DNA of 48,313 nt from Bdellovibrionales bacterium (GTDB taxonomy: Bacteria; Bdellovibrionota; Bdellovibrionia; Bdellovibrionales; UBA1609), in the NCBI GenBank assembly GCA_028819545.1, contig JAPPLG010000022.1:1-48313 (forward strand), in the 5' to 3' direction. The first letter of the stretch is position 1. Each line of letters starts with the position of its first letter. A model generated the notes under the pieces. The model did not search any database and was not told the DNA's origin. It worked only from the letters and a program-made list of their open reading frames with translations. The position numbers were made by a program, and so were the translations under genes. This document shows positions 8,390 through 16,352 of the stretch, one piece after another.

Positions 8390-10705
8390 AGATTTATTCT
8401 TTTTCTTGTTTTTATTTCTTACCCGGCTTTTGCAATGTTTGCGCCTCCAATGGGTCCTCAAATGGGGATGGATCCCATTTGTCTGATTGCTCTTCAGGCG
8501 GGGATGAGCGGGCGCTCTGCTCAGCAACAACAGCTTAGTTTGGAAGATCAAATTGCAGATATTGAAACACGTTTAGAAGGTTTAAATGAAAGAATTGATG
8601 AGTTAAGAGAAGAGTTGCTTGAAATGTTTAAAACCTCAGACTGCAAGAGGGGAGACGATAATACAGGGGATATATGTCCTGCCCTTTCAAATGGATCTAG
8701 GAAAAAAATAAGAGCAAGAAGTATTGTTGATACTATTGATGAGCATATAGGTGGGAAAAAAGATGCTCCTCCAGAATGTGATCCAGTTGCCAGTGAAGGA
8801 GTAGCTTTTTATTTTGAAGATTTTCTGCCTCATATTCAATATGGTTTAAACCTGCCTTTAACACTTATTAGTCCTGCTGTTGCTTTTGCTGATACTAATC
8901 TTGCTACTGGGAGTTCAGATCCGAGTACTCCTACAGGAACAGATGTGCCCGGTGGAGTATCACAACAAGAAGAACCAGAATCAGAGATACCTGTTAGAGA
9001 ACCTGCTTCATGCCAGTGTCCAGAAGGGAGTGCAGAGGGTGCATTAGAAGGGACTTGTCAAGTAAGTCCAAGGGGCGATGGCTCTCAATGTCCTGAAGGG
9101 TGGCAGTTGCAGTCTGGATTTACGTCTGATGGTAATTTCTGTTGGGCCAATTGTACGGATGGTTTAGAAATTAAATGGCCAGCACCAGCTTCTGCACCAA
9201 TATCTGATCCTGCGCCGCCAACACCTGGGAGTTGTTCCAATAACAGTGATTGTGAAACTGGCAAAAAATGTGAAAATAACAGGTGTGTAGATTTATGTCC
9301 TCCTGAAACGCCAGCATGGGTTATTCATGATCAAAAATGTATTTGTGTAGACAATTCAACATGTGGCAATGGAAAAGTTTGTCAAAATGGTGCATGTGTA
9401 GAAGCGCCAGCTCCACTAAGTGCTTTCAACTGGTGTGAGGGCGATAATTGTAAATGCAGGTATAAGAAATATTTTGGAGATGAAGGACAAATTGATATTG
9501 ACGGCCTTTGTGAAGACCCTCTGCTTTTACCGGCAGATGCTGATGGGAATGTAGAGCGAAGACTGAAAAGGAAATGTAAAAGTCGATTGGAATGGATACA
9601 GGAAGATATCGAGGAGTTTGAGAAACTGGCAGATGAACGGGATGAATTAAAAGATAAGAAAGAAGAGCAGGAAGATGAAGCAGAAGAAGTCAGGCGTAGA
9701 TGTGAAAGAAACCCTAATTTGGAAATATGTAAGCAAAAGCATCCTGGAGTTACTGAAGCCGGTACTTTTTGCACCAGCTGTTTCCAAGAGGTGATCGATG
9801 CGGCTTATCCTAAAAAATCCGGATGGGATAGGTTGCTTGATGCTGTTGTGCCATTAGCGGGAACGGGCTTGGCTTACTACGGAATCAAAGAAACAAATGA
9901 ACTTAGATCCAGGCAAGGTTACCCTGTAGATAATTCAGCAATGTATGGTTTGGCTTACCCCTTTATTGCTCAGATGCTTTATGGGGGAGCTCTTAATGGA
10001 AGAGGCAGAAATGCCTTAGCCTGTTCTCCATCTACTCATATGAATCCTTATGCTGGACATTTTGGGCTTAGTGGTAACCTTTATGCAAATATGGGACTGT
10101 TTGGGCCGGGAGGAGCAGGGGCATTCGGCCCTTTCGGGCCTGGCGGTAATCTTTATGCAAATATGGGAATTTTAGGACCGGGAGGTGCGGGGGCGTTTGG
10201 ACCTTTTGGGCCTGGCGGTAATCTTTATGCAAATATGGGAATTTTAGGACCGGGAGGTGCGGGGGCGTTTGGACCTTTCGGACCTGGTGGTAATCTTTAT
10301 GCAAATATGGGGGTGTTTGGACCTGGCGGAGCAGGAGCATTCGGACTTGGTGGAGCAGGAGCGTTTGGACCTTTCGGGCCAGGAGGAGCAGGAGGATTTG
10401 ATTATCACTCACAAATGCAAATGCAGCAAAGAATGCAGTCTTACTATATGCAGTTGCAACAATTTCAAATGGAGCAACAACGTATGAGACAGGCAACTGT
10501 TATGAGATATCAACAGGAAGCTCAAGCTTTAGCTTTAAAATATCAAAATTACTTAAGCACTATATCTTATTCCGGGCATTATCCTTCTCCGGGAGGTCCG
10601 GGAGGGGTTCAGCCTTATCCTCCTCCTTATAGTACTATACCTTACATTCCCGGCGGTTCACCTGGAGGGGCCACCCCTGGCAGTAATATACCGCGAAACT
10701 ATTAA
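8387..10705 (+). CDS. large exported Cys-rich protein with Gly-Phe repeats
   Basis: About 772 residues, function unknown. Order of parts: signal peptide MRFILFLVFISYPAFA; a short coiled coil (about residues 47-78); a Pro/Ser/Thr linker; a cysteine-rich zone with EB/EGF-like spacing (CSNNSDCETGKKCENNRC, repeated as CVDNSTCGNGKVCQNGAC); a strongly charged coiled coil (LADERDELKDKKEEQEDEAE); a short hydrophobic part (VPLAGTGLAYYGI); then four tandem 24-residue Gly-rich repeats (GNLYANMG followed by GPGGAGAFGPFGPG); a Gln/Met-rich helix; and a Pro/Gly-rich tail. The layout fits a structural or surface protein, perhaps adhesive. It stands alone between cpaC (divergent) and dacB (convergent). Export call is firm; role is inference. 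Confidence 0.75.
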   Translation: MRFILFLVFISYPAFAMFAPPMGPQMGMDPICLIALQAGMSGRSAQQQQLSLEDQIADIETRLEGLNERIDELREELLEMFKTSDCKRGDDNTGDICPALSNGSRKKIRARSIVDTIDEHIGGKKDAPPECDPVASEGVAFYFEDFLPHIQYGLNLPLTLISPAVAFADTNLATGSSDPSTPTGTDVPGGVSQQEEPESEIPVREPASCQCPEGSAEGALEGTCQVSPRGDGSQCPEGWQLQSGFTSDGNFCWANCTDGLEIKWPAPASAPISDPAPPTPGSCSNNSDCETGKKCENNRCVDLCPPETPAWVIHDQKCICVDNSTCGNGKVCQNGACVEAPAPLSAFNWCEGDNCKCRYKKYFGDEGQIDIDGLCEDPLLLPADADGNVERRLKRKCKSRLEWIQEDIEEFEKLADERDELKDKKEEQEDEAEEVRRRCERNPNLEICKQKHPGVTEAGTFCTSCFQEVIDAAYPKKSGWDRLLDAVVPLAGTGLAYYGIKETNELRSRQGYPVDNSAMYGLAYPFIAQMLYGGALNGRGRNALACSPSTHMNPYAGHFGLSGNLYANMGLFGPGGAGAFGPFGPGGNLYANMGILGPGGAGAFGPFGPGGNLYANMGILGPGGAGAFGPFGPGGNLYANMGVFGPGGAGAFGLGGAGAFGPFGPGGAGGFDYHSQMQMQQRMQSYYMQLQQFQMEQQRMRQATVMRYQQEAQALALKYQNYLSTISYSGHYPSPGGPGGVQPYPPPYSTIPYIPGGSPGGATPGSNIPRNY
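10073..10360 (+). repeat. four tandem 72-bp coding repeats
   Basis: Units begin at 10073, 10145, 10217 and 10289, each coding GNLYANMG followed by a Gly/Ala/Phe tail. Units 2 and 3 are almost identical at DNA level, which suggests recent duplication. A shorter GAGAF(G) echo follows unit 4 up to about 10400. Since 72 is divisible by three, copy-number change leaves the frame intact. Confidence 0.85.
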
Positions 10706-12159
10706 TAAAGAGTAAGCAGAAGAGCCAACTGGTCAAACATCTCTTGAGCTTTCATTTGTCTTTTGGCACTTCCATTATAGATAAATACAAAAGCTTTTAT
10801 GTTTCCTTTTTTATTTTTGATGTAGCCGGCTAAACCCACCACTCCAGAAAGCCATCCTGTTTTAGCTCGAATAAAAGAGGAGTTTTCCAAATTTTGAAAT
10901 CTTTTTTTCAAAGTGCCGGGGCTGTTTGGAACCGGATAAGACGTCAATTTTTCAAAAGAATGAATGGAGTGATAATCCTGAATAAGAAATTCTAAAATAT
11001 CTTTAGGCTTTATTTTATTTTTGCGGGACAGCCCGGAAGGATTGACAAACATATAATCTCTGACTTTGTGTTTATCCATATACTGATGAATTTGCTTAAG
11101 TCCTTGGTTCCATAAATCTTCTGTATAGCCTTGGGATAAGGCTAAATGAATGGTCAGCATATCTGCTAAAAAATTAGAGGAAAATTTCATCATATCCTGA
11201 ACAATTCGAACAACAAAAGGGCCTTTGTTGGAAGATAGGGTATAGGATCCAGAAGGTGTTGTTCCTTGTATAACCTGTCCTTCAATGGTGATTCCTCTTT
11301 GTTTTAGGAATTCCAAAGCATTAGAGCCCGTCCAAAGCGCCGGTTTGGTGATATTTTTATAAATGACCAATTCTTTTGATTGGAGAGGCAGACTGCCTTG
11401 CACTTTGATAGTGTCTCCTAATGATTTTGAAATACGCTGTACTTTAATTTTGTTTGTTTTTCCTTGAGTGCGGGTTTTATTGATCATTTTGATGTATGTG
11501 TTTTGAGGATCAATAAAGACTTGGGCAGGCTTTCCCTGAACAGGTGCGGGACGTACATAGACATTAACGGAATTCCAATTAAAAGATAGGGCGGACACCG
11601 GAGCTGAATAACTGCGGTCGGACTTCAGCCATTCCTTATGAGGCTGTGCTTTTCCAAATAAACTTTCATCTACAATCAGATTTCCCTTAACTTTTTTTAA
11701 ACCGGAGCGGGTTAAATTATTGACCAGGATCCATAAATTTTCAGAAACAAAAGAAGGGTCCCCCCCTCCTTTTAAATACAAAGGGCCTTCCAATACTCCC
11801 TTGTTATCTATAGATGTGTCAGCTGTAAAAGTTGTTTCAAATTGATGGTAAGGGTTTAGTGAACTCATTACGGCACTGGCTGTGACAATTTTAGAAAGAG
11901 AAGCTGGGATAAAAAGCTTATTCTCATTATGGGTCAACTCGTATTGGTTGGAATGAAGATTCATTACAATCAATCCCATATTTTTTGTGATTCGAGAATG
12001 CGTATTTAATATTTTTTGGATTTGAATTTCCAAAGGTACTTCATTTTTGCTTTTTTGGGGGACAGCTTGACTGTAAGTGGTTAAACCCATAAAAAGAATC
12101 AACAAGACATATCTATAAGTCTTTTGAAAATTCCATAGGTTGGCCTGAAACGAATGCAT
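10702..12159 (-). CDS. dacB: D-alanyl-D-alanine carboxypeptidase/endopeptidase (PBP4 type)
   Basis: Peptidase family S13 (class C low-molecular-weight PBP), which trims peptide stems and cleaves cross-links in peptidoglycan in the periplasm. The three active-site motifs are present: SxxK as SLSK (within PASLSKIVTASAV), SxN as SSN (FSSNFLADML), and KTG as AKTGWLSG. The large insert between SxxK and SxN is typical. The N-terminus from MHSFQ has a signal segment (YVLLILFMGLTTYSQA). I chose the ATG at 12159; the frame is open upstream to 12201, but that part is unlike a signal peptide. This ATG is in the palindrome ATGCAT shared with the divergent gene. The 3' end overlaps the stop of the Gly-repeat gene by four bases, convergently. 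Confidence 0.9.
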   Translation of the reverse strand: MHSFQANLWNFQKTYRYVLLILFMGLTTYSQAVPQKSKNEVPLEIQIQKILNTHSRITKNMGLIVMNLHSNQYELTHNENKLFIPASLSKIVTASAVMSSLNPYHQFETTFTADTSIDNKGVLEGPLYLKGGGDPSFVSENLWILVNNLTRSGLKKVKGNLIVDESLFGKAQPHKEWLKSDRSYSAPVSALSFNWNSVNVYVRPAPVQGKPAQVFIDPQNTYIKMINKTRTQGKTNKIKVQRISKSLGDTIKVQGSLPLQSKELVIYKNITKPALWTGSNALEFLKQRGITIEGQVIQGTTPSGSYTLSSNKGPFVVRIVQDMMKFSSNFLADMLTIHLALSQGYTEDLWNQGLKQIHQYMDKHKVRDYMFVNPSGLSRKNKIKPKDILEFLIQDYHSIHSFEKLTSYPVPNSPGTLKKRFQNLENSSFIRAKTGWLSGVVGLAGYIKNKKGNIKAFVFIYNGSAKRQMKAQEMFDQLALLLTLY

Positions 12160-13701
12160 TTGATTACTTCTTTTTTGAATAAAAATAATTTTCCAATTCA
12201 CAAGACATGGCCTTTTAAAGTTTTGGTATTTTGTATTTTTTTCTGCTTCATTTTTGCTTTAATAGGAGCCGCTTATTTTGATGATCACAACATAAAAGAG
12301 AAAGATCAGCAAGTGGTTATCGCTTTATCCCAAAAACCCTCTACCCTGGATCCCCGTTTTGCAACCGATGCTGTGGGTATGAGAATCGGCAATCTTATTT
12401 TTCATTCATTGGTGAGATTGGATCGCAACTTAAAAGTTGTCTCATCCTTAGCGCAGAAGTGGTCCTGTTCCAAAAAAGTTTGTTCTTTTCATATTCCAAA
12501 GGGAGTGACTTTTTCAAACAGCTCTCCCCTGACTGCAGAAGATATTCAGTTTAGTTTTGATCAGTACCGTTTGAAGAAGAGTCCCTTCTATTCTGCCTTT
12601 CAGTCTATTAAAAAAGTGGATGTTCAGGAAAATAAGAAAGAATTGATTGTCACCATTTATCTTAAATATTTTTCAGCAACTTTTCTGTCTGCAGATTTGC
12701 CTGTCTTGCGCATTTTATCTAAAAAAGAAGCTCTTGAAGGGCGCTTGGTTGGAAGCGGCCCTTTTGTTTTAATTGCAGAAGATTCCAATCAAATTCATTT
12801 GAGAGCCAGAGAAAACTCTATGATAAAAAATATCATCTTCAAAGTCATTCGAGATGATCTCACAAGGTTTCAAAAAGTCTTAAGAGGGGAGCTGGATATT
12901 GTTCAATCCGAACTGCCCTTTTCTTCCATTGAAAAAATTAAGAAACTTCAAAAAGATTATCATGTCTTTCAAAGAGCAGGCCTTTCAATGAATTATCTTT
13001 TAATCAATATGCAGGATCCAACTTTTCGTGATTTAGAAGTCAGGCGGGCCTTGGCTTTTGCCATTGACCGTGAATCTATTATTCAACACAAGCTGAAAGG
13101 TTTTGCCCGGAAAGCTGAGTCTATATTAAATGATGAAAATTCTTTTTTTTCAAAAAACCTCACATACAACTACAACCTGAAAAAGGCTCAAAGTATTTTG
13201 GAAAAACAAGGCTTAAAACAAAAAAAAATTCAACTGAAAACATCCAGCAATCAAGAGGTGGTGTCTTATGCTAAGGTGATTGCAGAAGGGTTTCGTAAAG
13301 CTGGGTTTCAAGTGGAGCTTAAAAGCTATGAGTGGGGAACTTTTTATGGAGATCTTAAGAAAGGTCAATTTCAGCTGGCTCTCTTAAGATGGGTGGGTGT
13401 TTTTGATCCGGATATTTACCGCCTCGCCTTTCATAGTTTGGAGGTTCCACCTCAAGGAAGAAACAGAGGGTTTTATAAAAATAAACAACTGGATACACTT
13501 TTGACAGCAGGGCAGAAAGAATTTGATCTGCAAGAAAGAAAACAAATTTATAAGAAAGTACAGCAAATTGTGTCGAGTGATTTGCCAATCATTCCTTTGT
13601 GGCACAATCAGCAAACAGCTGTTGTAAAGAAAGATATTCAGGGTTATTTTCTCCCAGCTAATGGTTCCTATGATTTTTTGCTTTCTATTTCCAGAAAATA
13701 A
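12154..13701 (+). CDS. peptide/solute ABC-type binding protein (SBP family 5)
   Basis: Periplasmic or membrane-tethered OppA/DppA-like binding protein of 515 residues. Family marks: QKPSTLDPRFATDAVG near the start of the mature part, SPLTAEDIQFSFD, GSGPFVL, EVRRALAFAIDRESII, and RWVGVFDPDIY. The N-terminus is a hydrophobic segment (VLVFCIFFCFIFALIGAAYF) without a lipobox Cys, so it may be an uncleaved anchor or a secretory signal. No permease or ATPase gene is beside it. A second, lipidated paralogue with permeases is at 27894. The start ATG is the same ATGCAT that starts dacB on the opposite strand. Confidence 0.85.
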   Translation: MHLITSFLNKNNFPIHKTWPFKVLVFCIFFCFIFALIGAAYFDDHNIKEKDQQVVIALSQKPSTLDPRFATDAVGMRIGNLIFHSLVRLDRNLKVVSSLAQKWSCSKKVCSFHIPKGVTFSNSSPLTAEDIQFSFDQYRLKKSPFYSAFQSIKKVDVQENKKELIVTIYLKYFSATFLSADLPVLRILSKKEALEGRLVGSGPFVLIAEDSNQIHLRARENSMIKNIIFKVIRDDLTRFQKVLRGELDIVQSELPFSSIEKIKKLQKDYHVFQRAGLSMNYLLINMQDPTFRDLEVRRALAFAIDRESIIQHKLKGFARKAESILNDENSFFSKNLTYNYNLKKAQSILEKQGLKQKKIQLKTSSNQEVVSYAKVIAEGFRKAGFQVELKSYEWGTFYGDLKKGQFQLALLRWVGVFDPDIYRLAFHSLEVPPQGRNRGFYKNKQLDTLLTAGQKEFDLQERKQIYKKVQQIVSSDLPIIPLWHNQQTAVVKKDIQGYFLPANGSYDFLLSISRK

Positions 13702-13704
13702 TAT

Positions 13705-13710
13705 TATAGT
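13705..13710 (+). promoter_or_regulatory. -10 box immediately before the start codon
   Basis: TATAGT at 13705-13710 with ATG at 13717, and no Shine-Dalgarno sequence. The -35 box is not obvious (TTGCTT at 13678 is 21 bases away). Transcription from here would be leaderless. Confidence 0.35.
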
Positions 13711-13716
13711 AAAAGT

Positions 13717-14610
13717 ATGAAAAACAAAGATTGGTTTTGGATTCTATTCGCCTTTGTTGCTCCTTGTATATTAGATCAAGCCTTTAAGTGGGCTACAAGC
13801 GTTATTAAGATAGAGCCGTTAAGTGTAGGTTTTATTTCTTTCTTTTCTTCTTTTTCAAAATTGGATGTGCTGGCTGACTTTGTATATACGACACATATTG
13901 TAGAATCCATTGTTTTTTCGGCGGTTGCAGTGTTTTTAATTCAGTTGTTGGCTGTATTGAATGCTTTATTTACATACAAACATTTGCGTCTTCGTGTTTC
14001 TCTTAGTGTGATTATGGGGGGTCTTCTAAGTTTAACAATAGATCATATTATTTATGCGGAAACTATCAATAACGTGGCGCTGACTCCAAATACAAATCAG
14101 TTTTATCCATTTAATCTGGCTGTATTGTTTATTTGCGGGGGGCTTGCTGTTTTTATTTATCCATTAGTTATGGATAAAGATCTTTTTAAAAAAGATAATA
14201 TTAGAAGAAATTTTCTTTTAAATAATAAAAATCAAAATCAGTTTTTACTTTCTGCATTTGTAGGTTTTACAGTTTTTTATGTGACGGTTGTCTTAATTTT
14301 TGGTCTGTTTATGCATGCGGGTATTTCTGTGGCGGATGCAGGAGGGGCATTAACTAATCGAATTATGAATTATTTTTATGTATTGGTGCTAATAGTCTAT
14401 TTACTTTCAATGGTGTCTGTTTTTATTTTCTCTGTATTGCTTTCTCATCGTATTTACGGGCCTGTTTATGGTTTTGAAAATTATATGAGAAGTTTATTTG
14501 AGAAAAAAGAAGAAAAACTGGAACATTTTCGAACCCGAAAGAAAGATCATTTTAAAGAACTTGAAAAAATTGCAGAGTATATTCGTACCCGCTTGCTGAG
14601 AAACTTATAA
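13717..14610 (+). CDS. membrane protein: LspA-like N-half fused to HAMP-like tail
   Basis: The 297-residue protein has about six membrane segments. Residues 1-150 follow the outline of lipoprotein signal peptidase (LspA): LDQAFKW (residues 19-25, like the D-Q-x-x-K box), MGGLLSLTIDHI (100-111, like GGxxGNxxDR with the catalytic Asp at 109), and FYPFNLAVLFICGG (129-142, like FNxAD). The second catalytic Asp is missing (FNLAV), so peptidase activity is unlikely. After two more helices the tail has HRIYGPVYGFENYM (244-257) and FRTRKKDHFKELEKI, the pattern of HAMP-like membrane-proximal domains. A sensory or scaffolding role is possible. The last six bases overlap the convergent gene at 14605. 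Confidence 0.6.
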   Translation: MKNKDWFWILFAFVAPCILDQAFKWATSVIKIEPLSVGFISFFSSFSKLDVLADFVYTTHIVESIVFSAVAVFLIQLLAVLNALFTYKHLRLRVSLSVIMGGLLSLTIDHIIYAETINNVALTPNTNQFYPFNLAVLFICGGLAVFIYPLVMDKDLFKKDNIRRNFLLNNKNQNQFLLSAFVGFTVFYVTVVLIFGLFMHAGISVADAGGALTNRIMNYFYVLVLIVYLLSMVSVFIFSVLLSHRIYGPVYGFENYMRSLFEKKEEKLEHFRTRKKDHFKELEKIAEYIRTRLLRNL

Positions 14611-16320
14611 AGAATCTTTCAGTTGAAGAAGAGGTTTATATCGATTGGAAATAACCAATCCTGTTTGAATTAAATCCTGAGCTTCTTCATTCTTACCCAT
14701 TTTGGAATAACTCCAGGCTTCTCCGGCAATAGCGGATAAAGAGAGTTGATGTTTTTGACGTACCTGATTCCAATTGTTATGAGTGCAGTACACATCTTCC
14801 TGACTTTGACAGAAGCGGGCTTTAAGAATAAAAGGTAGGACATAATCTTGATTTTGTTTTAATGAGTGGTCTAACATAGTGTGTTCATCCAGATTATTTT
14901 GAGAGCTGATAAAAACATAAACAGAGCTGATCAAAGGGTCACGAGGGGATTGTGCTCTGGCTTTTTCAATATTTCTAAGAGCATCTATGCTGAGCCCGGC
15001 TTGGGTTAAGCACAATGACTGTAAGGCGACAAAATGAGATTTAGAGTCTACTTTTGCAGTGATGCTTGAACATACATCCAAGAGCAGTTCTTTCCATATA
15101 AAAAGTGGTGTGTATGATAAGATGTCACTTTTATATTCCTTTGTGATGTAAGGGTCCTGATCTAAAACTTGTTTGACAGTTGTAGAGTATTCCTCTGCGT
15201 CTGCGAATACCTGTCTATAGAGCAAGAGCAAAAAAGCCTCTTGTTTGTAATCTCCTTGATTCGAGATTAAAATTTCTTTTAGAGGTGAATCATCCTCTGT
15301 ATTTGAAAGTTCAAGGTAAGATTTTAAAAGAAGCAGTATATTTTTATTTCTATCAATAGATTCATGAGTGAGATCTGTTTGATTTATAATATCCAAGGCT
15401 TTTTCATGGTTGTTGATATTTAACATCACTTTATGAAGGGTTCCCAAAAAAGGAGCATGTGCAAGGGCTTGGTTAAATAAAGTTTCTGCTGTTTCAAGGT
15501 CATTGTTTTTATGCGCAATAATACCTCTTAGGATTTCCAGCCGAGCTTGTTCTATTGGAGATAAGCCAGTGATTTTTTCAATATTAATTTGAGCTTGATA
15601 TGTGTCTCCTTCAAGTTGAACCAGCATAGAGGCTAATTTCAAACGATCTGAGTCGTTTTCAATTGTGGATTTTTTAAATATATTCAAAGCTTCTTTATAT
15701 GCACCTTGGTTAAACAACTGTCGGCCGTGAGAAAGATCTGAAGTGAGAAGTGAAGGTGATTTTGTATATTGTGAAAAATAAAACAGTAGTGCTCCAGCAG
15801 AGATGATCCATATCCATGCCCATACATGTTTTACCGCTTTTTGAGATTTTATGGAGGCTTTTTGTTTCACTTGGTCAATAGTTTCAAATTGTGCAGAAGA
15901 TTCTTTTGGTTCTTTTGGGATGTCTTCCAGTTCGTCGACTTTGTAATCAACGACTTCTGCATTTTCCAAATCCAGCTCTTTTAAATGAGGTTCTGAATTT
16001 TTTTGCTCGATAACTTCTACAGTTTTTGTTTCTTCTGTTTCAGTTTCTCCCAATTGGAGAGGGGAATCTAAAATAACAGTATCTTCCATCCAATTTTTTT
16101 TCGAATCTCTTCTTTTTTTGATAATAGGGACATCTGTTTTTGTTTGTGATGAAAAATCGTATAATTCTGAGGCATTTTTAACGTAAACCCATTGTTTGAG
16201 GGCTTTATTGATCTCATCCTTGGTAGAAAGCTTATTGCTTTCTATCATTTCTAATATTTCATCTGTGCTAAAAGGCCCTAAAATATGGCCTTTTATGCGT
16301 GTTATCCATATTTTTTCCAT
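14605..16320 (-). CDS. GYF_2-domain membrane protein with TPR-like C-terminus
   Basis: 571 residues. Residues 3-50 (WITRIKGHILGPFSTDEI ... QWVYVKN) match the GYF_2 domain, a small bacterial peptide-binding-like module. An acidic linker rich in Glu follows (residues 80-150), then one membrane helix (VWAWIWIISAGALLFYF, about 166-182). From about residue 200, helix pairs of tetratricopeptide type follow (GRQLFNQGAYKEALNIFKK; DLETAETLFNQALAHAPF). Topology is probably GYF_2 in the cytoplasm and TPRs outside. The function is unknown; the build suggests a protein-interaction scaffold. It ends next to the membrane protein at 13717 and shares the minus strand with purH, 32 bases upstream. Confidence 0.75.
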   Translation of the reverse strand: MEKIWITRIKGHILGPFSTDEILEMIESNKLSTKDEINKALKQWVYVKNASELYDFSSQTKTDVPIIKKRRDSKKNWMEDTVILDSPLQLGETETEETKTVEVIEQKNSEPHLKELDLENAEVVDYKVDELEDIPKEPKESSAQFETIDQVKQKASIKSQKAVKHVWAWIWIISAGALLFYFSQYTKSPSLLTSDLSHGRQLFNQGAYKEALNIFKKSTIENDSDRLKLASMLVQLEGDTYQAQINIEKITGLSPIEQARLEILRGIIAHKNNDLETAETLFNQALAHAPFLGTLHKVMLNINNHEKALDIINQTDLTHESIDRNKNILLLLKSYLELSNTEDDSPLKEILISNQGDYKQEAFLLLLYRQVFADAEEYSTTVKQVLDQDPYITKEYKSDILSYTPLFIWKELLLDVCSSITAKVDSKSHFVALQSLCLTQAGLSIDALRNIEKARAQSPRDPLISSVYVFISSQNNLDEHTMLDHSLKQNQDYVLPFILKARFCQSQEDVYCTHNNWNQVRQKHQLSLSAIAGEAWSYSKMGKNEEAQDLIQTGLVISNRYKPLLQLKDSL

Positions 16321-16352
16321 ATTTTTCTTTTCGGTTTTTGATGCAATAAAAA

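Noticed and set aside
10068-10496. Antisense frame in the Gly-repeat gene
   Set aside because: Its periodicity comes only from the tandem DNA repeats; no start signal and no recognisable protein.
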